Translations under genes and position numbers: made by a program
The notes under the pieces: model-generated
Databases searched by the model: none
Told to the model about the DNA's origin: nothing
Seen by the model: only the letters and a program-made list of their open reading frames with translations
Assembly: GCA_027021615.1 (NCBI GenBank)
Contig: JALUTY010000009.1
Location: forward strand, 1 to 64,000
From: a bacterium
GTDB lineage: Bacteria > Desulfobacterota > Deferrisomatia > Deferrisomatales > Deferrisomataceae
Reading direction: 5' to 3'
Length of the DNA: 64,000 nucleotides
In this document: one piece after another, positions 47,651-55,202 of the stretch
Numbering within the stretch: position 1 is the stretch's first letter
Layout: each line of letters starts with the position of its first letter

Positions 47651-48826
47651 ATGCAGGGGCCGATCCCGTGGATCCCCGTGGAGCAGGAGATCTCCGCGCC
47701 TCGGCTGGCCGATCCGGCCGGGGCCCTTCGCCGTGCCCTGGCCCAGGCCCCGCCGCCCCCCCGGGGACCGGTGGCTGTGCCGGTGGGAAGCCGCCACATC
47801 CCCGGCCTGGCGGAGCTGGTGGCGGAGCTGGTGACCCATCTCCGGGAGGCAGGAGCCGACCCGGTGGTGGTGCCGGCCATGGGCACCCACGGAGGCGCCA
47901 CGGCCGAGGGCCAGGCCCGAACCCTGGCAGGGATGGGCATTACCCCCGAGGCGGTGGGGGCCCCGGTGGTGTCTCAACCCGAGGTGGTACGCCTGGGCGA
48001 GGCCGCTCCCGGCCTGCCGGTGTGGTGCGACCGGGTGGCGGTCGAGGCCCGGGCCGTGGTGCCCCTCCACCGGGTCAAGCCACACACCGCGTTCCGGGGC
48101 CCCCTGGAGAGCGGCCCCACCAAGCTCCTCGCGGTGGGGCTTGGCAAGGCCCCCGGCGCCCGCACGGTCCACCGGTACGGGCCGGCCCGGGCCCTGCCCG
48201 CGGTTCTTCGGTTCTGGCTGGAGTCGGGCCGGGTACCGTTCGGCGTGGCCCTGGTCCTCAACGGCCGGGGCGAGGTGGCGAGGTTGGAGGTGCTCCGGCC
48301 CGACGGGTGGGCCAAGCGGGAGCACGCCCTGCTGGAGGAGGCCCGGGCCCTCCTCCCCCGCATCCCCTGGGACGAGTTCGACCTGCTGGTGGTGGACCGG
48401 ATCGGGAAGGACGTGTCCGGCACCGGCATGGACCTGCACGTCATCGGCATGGAGCGCCGGTTTCCGGGATGCGGGGCCCGGCCCCGGATTCGACGGATCG
48501 TGGCCCTGGAGCTGACCCCGGCGTCGGCCGGCAATGCCAACGGGGTGGGGTATGCCGACGTGATCACCCGCCGCCTGGCCGAGCGCGTGGACTGGCCGGC
48601 CACCTATGCCAACTGCCGGGCCACGGGGTTCCTCGAAGCCGCCCGTCTGCCCTACGTGGCCGAGGACGACGCCCGGGCCCTGGAGACGGCCCTCGACTCC
48701 CTGGACGTGGAGTCGGGCGAGGTCCGGGCCGTGCGCATCCGGGACACCGGCCACCTCGAGCGGTTCTGGGTGAGCCCGGTCCTCGCCCGGGAGCTGCCCC
48801 CAGGTGTCCACAGGATTTGTGGATAA
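47651..48826 (+). CDS. LarA-domain (DUF2088) protein
   Basis: 391 aa. VPAMGTHGGATAEGQARTLAGMGIT, VVPLHRVKPHTAFRGPLESGPTKLLAVGLGKAPGARTVHRYGP and DRIGKDVSGTGMDLHVIG are the repeated landmarks of proteins filed under the lactate-racemase N-terminal domain. They lack the full LarA C-terminal region and the GYSGGRKxLxPG motif seen at 8803, so nickel-pincer racemase activity should not be assumed. Function unknown. ATG 47651 has CGGAGGAACCG; the stop codon lies inside a consensus DnaA box. Confidence 0.75.
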   Translation: MQGPIPWIPVEQEISAPRLADPAGALRRALAQAPPPPRGPVAVPVGSRHIPGLAELVAELVTHLREAGADPVVVPAMGTHGGATAEGQARTLAGMGITPEAVGAPVVSQPEVVRLGEAAPGLPVWCDRVAVEARAVVPLHRVKPHTAFRGPLESGPTKLLAVGLGKAPGARTVHRYGPARALPAVLRFWLESGRVPFGVALVLNGRGEVARLEVLRPDGWAKREHALLEEARALLPRIPWDEFDLLVVDRIGKDVSGTGMDLHVIGMERRFPGCGARPRIRRIVALELTPASAGNANGVGYADVITRRLAERVDWPATYANCRATGFLEAARLPYVAEDDARALETALDSLDVESGEVRAVRIRDTGHLERFWVSPVLARELPPGVHRICG

Positions 48827-49033
48827 CCTGTGGAAGAGTCTGTGGACGAACCGGCAGACCCGCGGCATACCGGCCCGGAACCCAAACTGCACTTTTTTTG
48901 TGCGACCAAAAGAAAAATAACGTTTTGCAATAGATTTCAACATGTTACAGACAGCATCCCCGCGACCGGGAGAAAACCGACGCAAAACCCGCTTCCCGGC
49001 CGGCGCCTTCTCCGACTTTTCCACAGATCCACA
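48804..49033. promoter_or_regulatory. DnaA-box cluster flanking an AT-rich tract (oriC-like)
   Basis: Consensus box TGTGGATAA at 48818-48826; related boxes TGTGGAAGA (48829-48837) and TGTGGACGA (48841-48849) follow at 11-12-bp steps, with GTGTCCACA at 48804. On the far side TTTTCCACA (49017-49025) and AGATCCACA (49025-49033) face inward. Between them 48888-48950 is far more AT-rich than the genome (AAAAGAAAAATAACG, TTTTTTTG). No promoter or terminator explains this arrangement. Confidence 0.5.
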
Positions 49034-49053
49034 CGGCGCGGGTACCGGCCCGG

Positions 49054-50202
49054 TCACGCCTCCCCATCGCCGGGCCGGCGTCTCCGGTCGAAGTACCCGG
49101 CGTAGAACTCGCTCTTGAAGGCGCGGAACCGGTCCTCCAGGATCGCCCGCCGGGCCCGGGCCATCAGCTCGGCGTAGAACGACAGGTTGTGCACCGTGGC
49201 CAGGGCCTTGCCCAGGGGCTCGTCCACCTCGAACAGGTGGTGGAGGTAGGCCCGGGAGAACCGGCGGCAGGTGGGGCAGCCGCACGAGGTGTCCACCGGG
49301 TAGCGGTCCTTGCGGTACTGGGGCCGGCGGATGCGCATCTTCCCGGTCCAGGTGAACAGGGTACCGCCCCGGCCGAACTTGGCCGGGATGATGCAGTCGA
49401 ACATGTCCATGCCCCGATCCACGGCCTCCAGCACGTCCTCGGGCTTGCCCACCCCCATCAGGTACCGGGGCTTGCCCTCGGGCAGAAACGGCTCCGACAT
49501 CTCCACGGCCCGTTTCATGAGCTCGTGGCCCTCGCCCACGCTCACCCCGCCCACGGCGTAGCCCGGGAAGTCCATCGCCACCAGGGCCCGGGCGCACCGC
49601 TCCCGCAGATCAGGGTACACCGACCCCTGCACGATGCCGAACAGGGCCTGGTCCTCCGGGCGACGGTGGGCCTCGAGGCACCGCTCGGCCCACCGCAGGG
49701 TGCGCTCCACCGAAGCGGCAGCGTAACCGTGCCCGGCCGGGAACGGAATGCACTCGTCGAACGCCATGATGATGTCGGCGCCCAGGTCGTTCTGGGTCCG
49801 GATCGAGTCCTCGGGGGTGAGGACAAGGGTCTTGCCGCCTCCCTTCTCCAGGGGGAACCGAACCCCCTCCTCCTCGATCACCCGGCCCGGCAGGCTGAAC
49901 ACCTGGAACCCCCCCGAGTCGGTGAGAATCGGGCCGGACCATCCCATGAAACCGTGGAGCCCGCCGCACCGCCGGACCACGGCCGGGCCCGGCTGGAGCA
50001 GCAGATGGTAGGTGTTGGCCAGCACGATCCGGGCACCGGTCCGGGCCACCAGGTCGGGGTCCACGGTCTTCACGACGGCTTGGGTGCCCACCGGCATGAA
50101 CACGGGGGTCTCCACCGACCCGTGGGGGGTGTGGAGCACGCCGGCCCGGGCCCGGGCGGCCCGGTCCCGGTGGATCAGCTGGTAGACCACCGACAAGCTC
50201 AC
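49054..50202 (-). CDS. tgt: Queuine tRNA-ribosyltransferase
   Basis: 382 aa. ILTDSGGFQVFSL holds the catalytic Asp region, VGGVSVGEGHELM the substrate loop and DMFDCIIPAKFGRGGTLFT the nucleophile Asp region; the zinc site is CGCPTCRRFSRAYLHHLF. It exchanges guanine-34 for the queuosine precursor in tRNAs with GUN anticodons such as the tRNA-Asp in this window. GTG 50202 overlaps the upstream regulator stop (GTGA). The 3' end abuts the DnaA-box region. Confidence 0.96.
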   Translation of the reverse strand: MSLSVVYQLIHRDRAARARAGVLHTPHGSVETPVFMPVGTQAVVKTVDPDLVARTGARIVLANTYHLLLQPGPAVVRRCGGLHGFMGWSGPILTDSGGFQVFSLPGRVIEEEGVRFPLEKGGGKTLVLTPEDSIRTQNDLGADIIMAFDECIPFPAGHGYAAASVERTLRWAERCLEAHRRPEDQALFGIVQGSVYPDLRERCARALVAMDFPGYAVGGVSVGEGHELMKRAVEMSEPFLPEGKPRYLMGVGKPEDVLEAVDRGMDMFDCIIPAKFGRGGTLFTWTGKMRIRRPQYRKDRYPVDTSCGCPTCRRFSRAYLHHLFEVDEPLGKALATVHNLSFYAELMARARRAILEDRFRAFKSEFYAGYFDRRRRPGDGEA

Positions 50203-51704
50203 GAGTTGGTCATCCGCTCGAGCTTCGCATAGAGGGTGTTTCGGTTGATGCCCAGCAGCTCCGCGGCCCGGATCCGGACCCCACCGGCCCGCTCGAGGGC
50301 CCGGGCCACGGCGATTCGGTCCAGCCGGTCCACCAGGGTCCGGTACACCCCTCCGGCCGGAGGTCGATCCAGCAGCTCGTCCACCCAGCGCGCGATCACG
50401 GCCTCGGGGGTGGCCGGGGGCTCCCCCTGTCCCGGCCCAGGGAGCAGGTGCTCGGCCGCCACGTCGCCCCCCCCGGCCCGGGCCGCCGCAGCCCGCACGG
50501 CCGCCTCCAGCTCGGTCAGGTTGCCTGGCCACGGCCGCTCCCGCAGGATGGCGGCGGCCGGGGGGAGGAACCGAGCCCCGGGACCGGCCGCCCGGGCCAG
50601 GAACACGCGGGCCAGGGGCACCACGTCGGCCCGGGCCTCGGCCAGGGAGGGCACGTGCACCGGCACCCCGCTCAACCTCCGGTACAGGTCGGCCCGGAAC
50701 CGCCCCTGCCGCACGGCCTCGGCCAGTCCCGGCCCGGCCGAGGCCACGAATCGGGGGCCGGCCCGGCCGCCGGCCTTGAGCACGGCCAGGGCCACCCCCT
50801 GCAGGTCCGGGGGAAGGTGCTCCACGTCCTTCAGGTACAGCGTGCCTCCCCGGGCCCGGTCCACCGCGCCGCCGGGGCCGAACAGGGCCGCTTCGAGCTC
50901 CGTCGGGTCCCGGCCGCCGCAGCCCACCTCCACGAACGGTCGCTCCCCGGTCGACGCCGCGTGGATGGCCCGGGCCACGAACCCCCGGCCGGTCCCGGCC
51001 TCGCCGGTGATCAGCACCGGGGCCCGGGTCCGGGCGGCCAGTCGCACCTGGTCCCACACAGCCCGGCGGGCCGGGCTCTCCCCCACCCAAGCACCCGGAC
51101 CGTAGCGCTCCTGGAACGCCTCACGGAGCCGGCGGTTCTCCTCCTCCAAGGCCCTGCGGTCGACCCGGAGCATCCGCTGAACCCGCACGGCCTGGGCCAG
51201 GAGCGCCGCCACCACCTCCAGCACCCGCAGGTCGTCCTCGAGCTCGTCCCCGGCCGCCGGAAGCCGGTCCGCGGACAGCACCCCCACGGTCTCCCCCCCC
51301 AGCTTCACGGGCACGCACAGAAACGCGACCCGGGACCGGTCGAGGCCGGCCCGGGCGCCGGTGCGGTCGAGGAACAGGGGTTCGGCGCCGATGCTGGGGA
51401 TCACCATGGGCTCGCCCCGCTCGAGCACCCGGCCCATCACCCCCTCGCCCACCCGGTACCGGCCCCGCCGGATCTCGGCCGGGGTCAGGCCGTGGGCCAC
51501 CTCGATCACCAGCTCGCCGCTGTCCGGCTCGGCCAGGGCCAGGGTGCCCCGCTGCATGCCCAGCTCCTCGGCCAGGATCCGCAGCACCGGCGCCACGGCC
51601 TCGGTCAGATTGATCGAAGCGCCTACGGCCTGGCTCACCCGGTACAGGGCCCGGAGCTCCTTGACGGTGCGGGGTTGGGATCGGGCGTCGGGCAGGTCGG
51701 TCAC
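50199..51704 (-). CDS. GAF-AAA-HTH regulator, degenerate NifA/NtrC type without GAFTGA
   Basis: 501 aa. An N-terminal GAF domain (about 20-170: TEAVAPVLRILAEELGMQRGTLALAE, VGEGVMGRVLERGEPMVI), an AAA domain and a Fis-type HTH (VRIRAAELLGINRNTLYAKLERM). The AAA core is altered: Walker A is GEAGTGRG with Arg for the Lys, the GAFTGA loop is missing (LFGPGGAVDRARGGTLYL), and Walker B reads YLKDVE instead of FLDEI. It should bind DNA but probably cannot remodel sigma54. It diverges from livKHMGF2 and is the likely regulator. GTG 51704 is a best guess. Confidence 0.82.
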   Translation of the reverse strand: MTDLPDARSQPRTVKELRALYRVSQAVGASINLTEAVAPVLRILAEELGMQRGTLALAEPDSGELVIEVAHGLTPAEIRRGRYRVGEGVMGRVLERGEPMVIPSIGAEPLFLDRTGARAGLDRSRVAFLCVPVKLGGETVGVLSADRLPAAGDELEDDLRVLEVVAALLAQAVRVQRMLRVDRRALEEENRRLREAFQERYGPGAWVGESPARRAVWDQVRLAARTRAPVLITGEAGTGRGFVARAIHAASTGERPFVEVGCGGRDPTELEAALFGPGGAVDRARGGTLYLKDVEHLPPDLQGVALAVLKAGGRAGPRFVASAGPGLAEAVRQGRFRADLYRRLSGVPVHVPSLAEARADVVPLARVFLARAAGPGARFLPPAAAILRERPWPGNLTELEAAVRAAAARAGGGDVAAEHLLPGPGQGEPPATPEAVIARWVDELLDRPPAGGVYRTLVDRLDRIAVARALERAGGVRIRAAELLGINRNTLYAKLERMTNS

Positions 51705-51834
51705 GGCATCCCGGCGGCGAGAGCGGAAGGATTTGATATCGTGCGCGAGTATACGGGGTGCCTTCCGCCGGGTCAAAAGGAGGGTTTGGTCGGCCCAAAA
51801 CAACCTCGGCGGTTTCATACTGCGTTTTAGGTTC

Positions 51835-51863
51835 TTGACACCCCCATGCCCCTTCACTAAGAT
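51835..51863 (+). promoter_or_regulatory. Sigma70 promoter of the livKHMGF operon 2
   Basis: TTGACA (51835-51840), exactly 17 bp, TAAGAT (51858-51863). A sigma70-class promoter here fits a neighbour regulator that has lost the sigma54 contact loop. Confidence 0.8.
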
Positions 51864-51928
51864 GCGCGCACCCCGAGGTTGGGCGGGGAACGGACCTGTT
51901 TGGCACTGCCAAAAAAAGGAGGATGACG

Positions 51929-53050
51929 ATGAGGAAGAGCCTGATCTGGACCGCGGCGTTGGTCTGCCTGGTGGGCTCGGCCGCGTGGGCCGGTGACACC
52001 ATCAAGATCCCGGTGGCGTCGCCCTTCACGGGCCCCCTGGCGTCGTTCGGCGAGGGGGTGAAGAACGGAGCCCTGCTGAAGGCCGAGGAGATCAACGCGG
52101 CCGGCGGCATCAACGGCAAGAAGGTGGAGATCCTCCTGGAAGACGAGCTGTGCGACCCCAAAGAGGCGGCCAACGTGGCCACCAAGCTGGCCGGCGACAA
52201 GGACGTGGCCGTGGTGGTGGGGCACCTGTGCTCCTCGGCCAGCCTGGCGGCCGCCCCGATCTACAAGGACGCCAAACTGCCGGCCATCTCCCCGGCCTCC
52301 ACCAACCCCAACCTTTGTAAATCGAGCCCCTACTACTTCCGGAACGTGTACAAGGACGACTTCCAGGGCGCCTTCCTGGCCCGGTACGTGGACGAGGCCC
52401 TGGGCTGGAAGAAGATCGCCATCTTCTACGAGACCAACGACTACTCCATCGGCCTGAAGAACGCCTTCGTGGCCGAGGCCAAGAAGCGGGGCCTCCGGAT
52501 CCTGGGCGAGGAGGCATACACCTCCGACACCACCGACTTCACGCCCCAGCTCTCCAAGTTCAAGATGATGAAACCCGACGCGATCTTCATCCCGGGCTAT
52601 GCCCCCCAGGGCACCCTGATCGTGAGCCAGGCCGCCAAGCTCGGCATGAAGGTGGGTTTCTTCGGGGCCGACGGCCTGGACGACGACGTGATGCTCAAGA
52701 ACAAGGACGCCGAGGGGCTGTTCGTGACCACCCCGTTCTTGCCCGACGCGGCCGGCCCCGAGGCCCAGGGCTTCATTAAGGCCTACAAGGCCAAGTACGG
52801 GGTGGAGCCCAACTGGTTCGCCGCCAACACCTACGACGCCGTGGGCCTGGCCGCCCAGGCCATCGCCAAGGCGGGGCTGGACCGGCAGAAGGTGCGGGAC
52901 TACCTGGCCAGCCTGAACTCCCCCGACAAGGCCTACAAGGGGGTGACGGGCGCCACCTACTTCGACAAGAACGGCGACTGCCTCAAGGCCGCTTTCATCA
53001 AGGAGATCCGGGGCGGCAAGTGGGTCAGCGCCAAGAAGCAGATCCAGTAG
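51929..53050 (+). CDS. livK: LivK-type amino-acid binding protein, system 2
   Basis: 373 aa, signal peptide MRKSLIWTAALVCLVGSAAWAG, mature start DTIKIPVASPFTGPLASFGEGVKNGALLKAEEINAAGGINGKKVEILLEDELCDPKEAANVATKL, the canonical LivJ/LivK opening; HLCSSASLAAAPIYKDAKLPAISPASTNPNL is the ligand loop. Two ATGs are available: 51923 touches the AGGAGG directly, while 51929 has the normal 6-7-nt spacing and is chosen. Probably binds leucine/isoleucine/valine. A stable hairpin separates it from livH. Confidence 0.96.
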   Translation: MRKSLIWTAALVCLVGSAAWAGDTIKIPVASPFTGPLASFGEGVKNGALLKAEEINAAGGINGKKVEILLEDELCDPKEAANVATKLAGDKDVAVVVGHLCSSASLAAAPIYKDAKLPAISPASTNPNLCKSSPYYFRNVYKDDFQGAFLARYVDEALGWKKIAIFYETNDYSIGLKNAFVAEAKKRGLRILGEEAYTSDTTDFTPQLSKFKMMKPDAIFIPGYAPQGTLIVSQAAKLGMKVGFFGADGLDDDVMLKNKDAEGLFVTTPFLPDAAGPEAQGFIKAYKAKYGVEPNWFAANTYDAVGLAAQAIAKAGLDRQKVRDYLASLNSPDKAYKGVTGATYFDKNGDCLKAAFIKEIRGGKWVSAKKQIQ

Positions 53051-53072
53051 CCCCAACGTAGCGGGCCGGAGC

Positions 53073-53107
53073 CGGGAACAGGTAGGCGGGGAGCCTACCT
53101 GTTCCCG
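53073..53107 (+). terminator. Intercistronic 15-bp hairpin between livK2 and livH2
   Basis: CGGGAACAGGTAGGC pairs perfectly with GCCTACCTGTTCCCG around a 5-nt loop, followed by only CGTTTG. It is better read as an attenuator or 3'-stabilising stem that raises binding-protein mRNA over permease mRNA than as a full stop. Confidence 0.75.
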
Positions 53108-53164
53108 CGTTTGGGCCCAGCGATTTCCCTACGAGAGAGCCGGTCAGGCGAGGAGGATCCGGCG

Positions 53165-54085
53165 TTGGACCTGCAAAATCTGTTCGACATGTCGTCGCTG
53201 TTTCTCCAGCAGCTCGTCAACGGGCTGACCGTGGGCGGCGTGTACGCCCTGATCGCTGTGGGCTACACCATGGTCTACGGCGTGATCGAGCTGATCAACT
53301 TCGCCCACGGCGAGATCTACATGTTCGGGGCGTTCATCACCTTTCACCTGATCACGGTGTACAAGGTGCCGTTCTTCGTGGCCGCGCTGGTGGCCGTGGC
53401 CGCCTGTGCGGTGATCGGCATCCTGCTCGACATCGTGGCCTACCGGCCCCTGCGCAACGCCCCGCGCCTGGCCGCCCTGATCACGGCCATCGGCATGAGC
53501 ATCTTCTTCCAGAACCTGGCTCTCATTAAATGGGGCGCCCAGATCAAGAGCTACCCCCTGGAGGCCCTGCCGCCGTTCTTCTCGGACGTGGCGGTGCGGA
53601 TCGGGGACGTGCAGGTGACCTGGCTCCAGGTGTTCATCCTGGCCACCACCCTGCTGCTCATGTTCGCCTTGCACACCATCATCCACCGCACCAAGGTGGG
53701 CGCGGCCATGCGGGCCATCGCCCAGGACAAGCGGGCCGCGGCGCTGATGGGCATCAACGTGAACCGGGTCATCTCGTTCACGTTCGCCCTCGGCTCGTCC
53801 CTGGGGGCGGTGGCCGGGATCCTGGTGGGGGTGTTCTACAACGCCATCTGGCCCACCATGGGGTACATCGCGGGCATCAAGGCCTTTGCCGCGGCAGTGC
53901 TCGGCGGCATCGGTTCGGTGCCCGGCGCCATGCTGGGCGGGGTGGTGCTGGGGGTGGCCGAGGTGTTCGGGGCGGGCTATCTCTCGTCCCAGTACCGGGA
54001 CGGCATCGCCTACGCCGTGATGATCCTGGTGATCGTGTTCAAGCCCTCCGGCCTTCTCGGCAAGGCCATGATCCAGAAGGTGTGA
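53165..54085 (+). CDS. livH: LivH-type permease, system 2
   Basis: 306 aa. VNGLTVGGVYALIAVGYTMVYGVIELINFAHGEIYMFGAF is the strict LivH signature, MRAIAQDKRAAALMGINVNRVI the coupling loop and VFKPSGLLGK the C-terminal motif. I use TTG 53165, which has AGGAGG 8 nt upstream; ATG 53189 is the alternative. It forms half of the membrane pore. Confidence 0.94.
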   Translation: MDLQNLFDMSSLFLQQLVNGLTVGGVYALIAVGYTMVYGVIELINFAHGEIYMFGAFITFHLITVYKVPFFVAALVAVAACAVIGILLDIVAYRPLRNAPRLAALITAIGMSIFFQNLALIKWGAQIKSYPLEALPPFFSDVAVRIGDVQVTWLQVFILATTLLLMFALHTIIHRTKVGAAMRAIAQDKRAAALMGINVNRVISFTFALGSSLGAVAGILVGVFYNAIWPTMGYIAGIKAFAAAVLGGIGSVPGAMLGGVVLGVAEVFGAGYLSSQYRDGIAYAVMILVIVFKPSGLLGKAMIQKV

Positions 54086-54095
54086 GGAGGGCACC

Positions 54096-55196
54096 ATGGG
54101 CATCCGAGAGTTCCTGGAGGAGCACCCCTGGGCCGTCGTGGGCGCGGTGGCCGCCATCGCCCTGATCCTGCCCTGGCTGCCCCTGGGCGAAGCCACGGGG
54201 TACGTGACCCGGGTGGCCACCCTGACCATGGTGTACATGGCCCTGGCCCTGGGCCTGAACATCGTGCCCGGGTTCACGGGGCTCCTCGACCTGGGCTACG
54301 TGGGGTTCTACGGCATCGGCGCCTACACCGCCGGGCTCCTGACCATCCACTACGGCCTGTCCTACTGGGTCATCCTTCCCCTGGCCGCCATGAACGGCGC
54401 CCTGTGGGGCATCCTGCTGGGGGCGCCCACCCTGCGCCTGACCGGCGACTACTTCGCCATCGTGACCTTCGGGTTCGCCGAGCTGGTGGGCCTGGTGATC
54501 CGCAACGAGCTGTGGCTCACCCGGGGCCCCATGGGCATCCCCGGCATCGCGGCGCCGTCGATCTTCGGGCACGTGCTGAGCAAGGAGTGGGAGTTCTTCT
54601 ATCTGATGCTCGCCATCCTGGTGTTCGTGGTGATCCTGGTACGCCGGGTCGAGAACTCCCGTCTGGGCCGGGCCTGGTTCGCCATCCGCGAGGACGAGAT
54701 CGCGGCCGAGGCCTGCGGCATCAACATCATCCGGTACAAGATCCTGGCCTTTGCGGTGAGCGCCTCGATCGGGGCCCTGGCGGGGTCGTTCTACGCCCGG
54801 TGGTTCCGGTTCATCCACCCCGACATGTTCAAGTTCTGGGAGTCGATCCTCGTGCTGTGCCTGGTGGTGCTGGGCGGCATGGGATCGGTGGTGGGCGTGA
54901 TGCTCGGCGCCCTGGTCATGATCCCCATGACCGAGATCCTGCGGGTGGGTCTGGGCGCCTTCGTGGACTGGGCCGGCGGCGCCGGTCTCACCTGGATCAG
55001 CCCGGACCTGGTCAACGCCCGGTACCTCATCTTCGGCCTCATCCTCGTCCTCATGATGCGGTTCCGCCCCGAGGGGCTGTTCCCCGCGGTGCGGGTACGG
55101 GGCGAGATGCACCCCGGCTCCGAGAGGGAGCGGGACGAGGAGGACGAGAGCCTCTACGAGGCCCGAACCGACCACGAAAAGAACTCCCTGGGGTAG
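54096..55196 (+). CDS. livM: LivM-type permease, system 2
   Basis: 366 aa with nine to ten helices. LNIVPGFTGLLDLGYVGFYGIGAYTAGLL is the LivM signature, REDEIAAEACGINIIRYKILAFAVSA the coupling loop and VVLGGMGSVVGVMLGA the late helix. A 35-residue acidic-basic tail (SERERDEEDESLYEARTDHEKN) follows the last helix. ATG 54096 has GGAGGGCACC; 6 bp separate it from livG. Confidence 0.95.
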   Translation: MGIREFLEEHPWAVVGAVAAIALILPWLPLGEATGYVTRVATLTMVYMALALGLNIVPGFTGLLDLGYVGFYGIGAYTAGLLTIHYGLSYWVILPLAAMNGALWGILLGAPTLRLTGDYFAIVTFGFAELVGLVIRNELWLTRGPMGIPGIAAPSIFGHVLSKEWEFFYLMLAILVFVVILVRRVENSRLGRAWFAIREDEIAAEACGINIIRYKILAFAVSASIGALAGSFYARWFRFIHPDMFKFWESILVLCLVVLGGMGSVVGVMLGALVMIPMTEILRVGLGAFVDWAGGAGLTWISPDLVNARYLIFGLILVLMMRFRPEGLFPAVRVRGEMHPGSERERDEEDESLYEARTDHEKNSLG

Positions 55197-55202
55197 CGCG
55201 CC

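Noticed and set aside
45437..49597. 1386-codon open frame on the minus strand
   Set aside because: Only the part up to 47626 resembles a protein (Slt). The rest is antisense to the LarA-domain gene and crosses the AT-rich gap; GC-rich DNA leaves such frames open by chance.
51923..51928. livK2 start at ATG 51923
   Set aside because: It directly abuts AGGAGG with no spacing; the ATG six bases later has normal spacing and a cleaner signal peptide.
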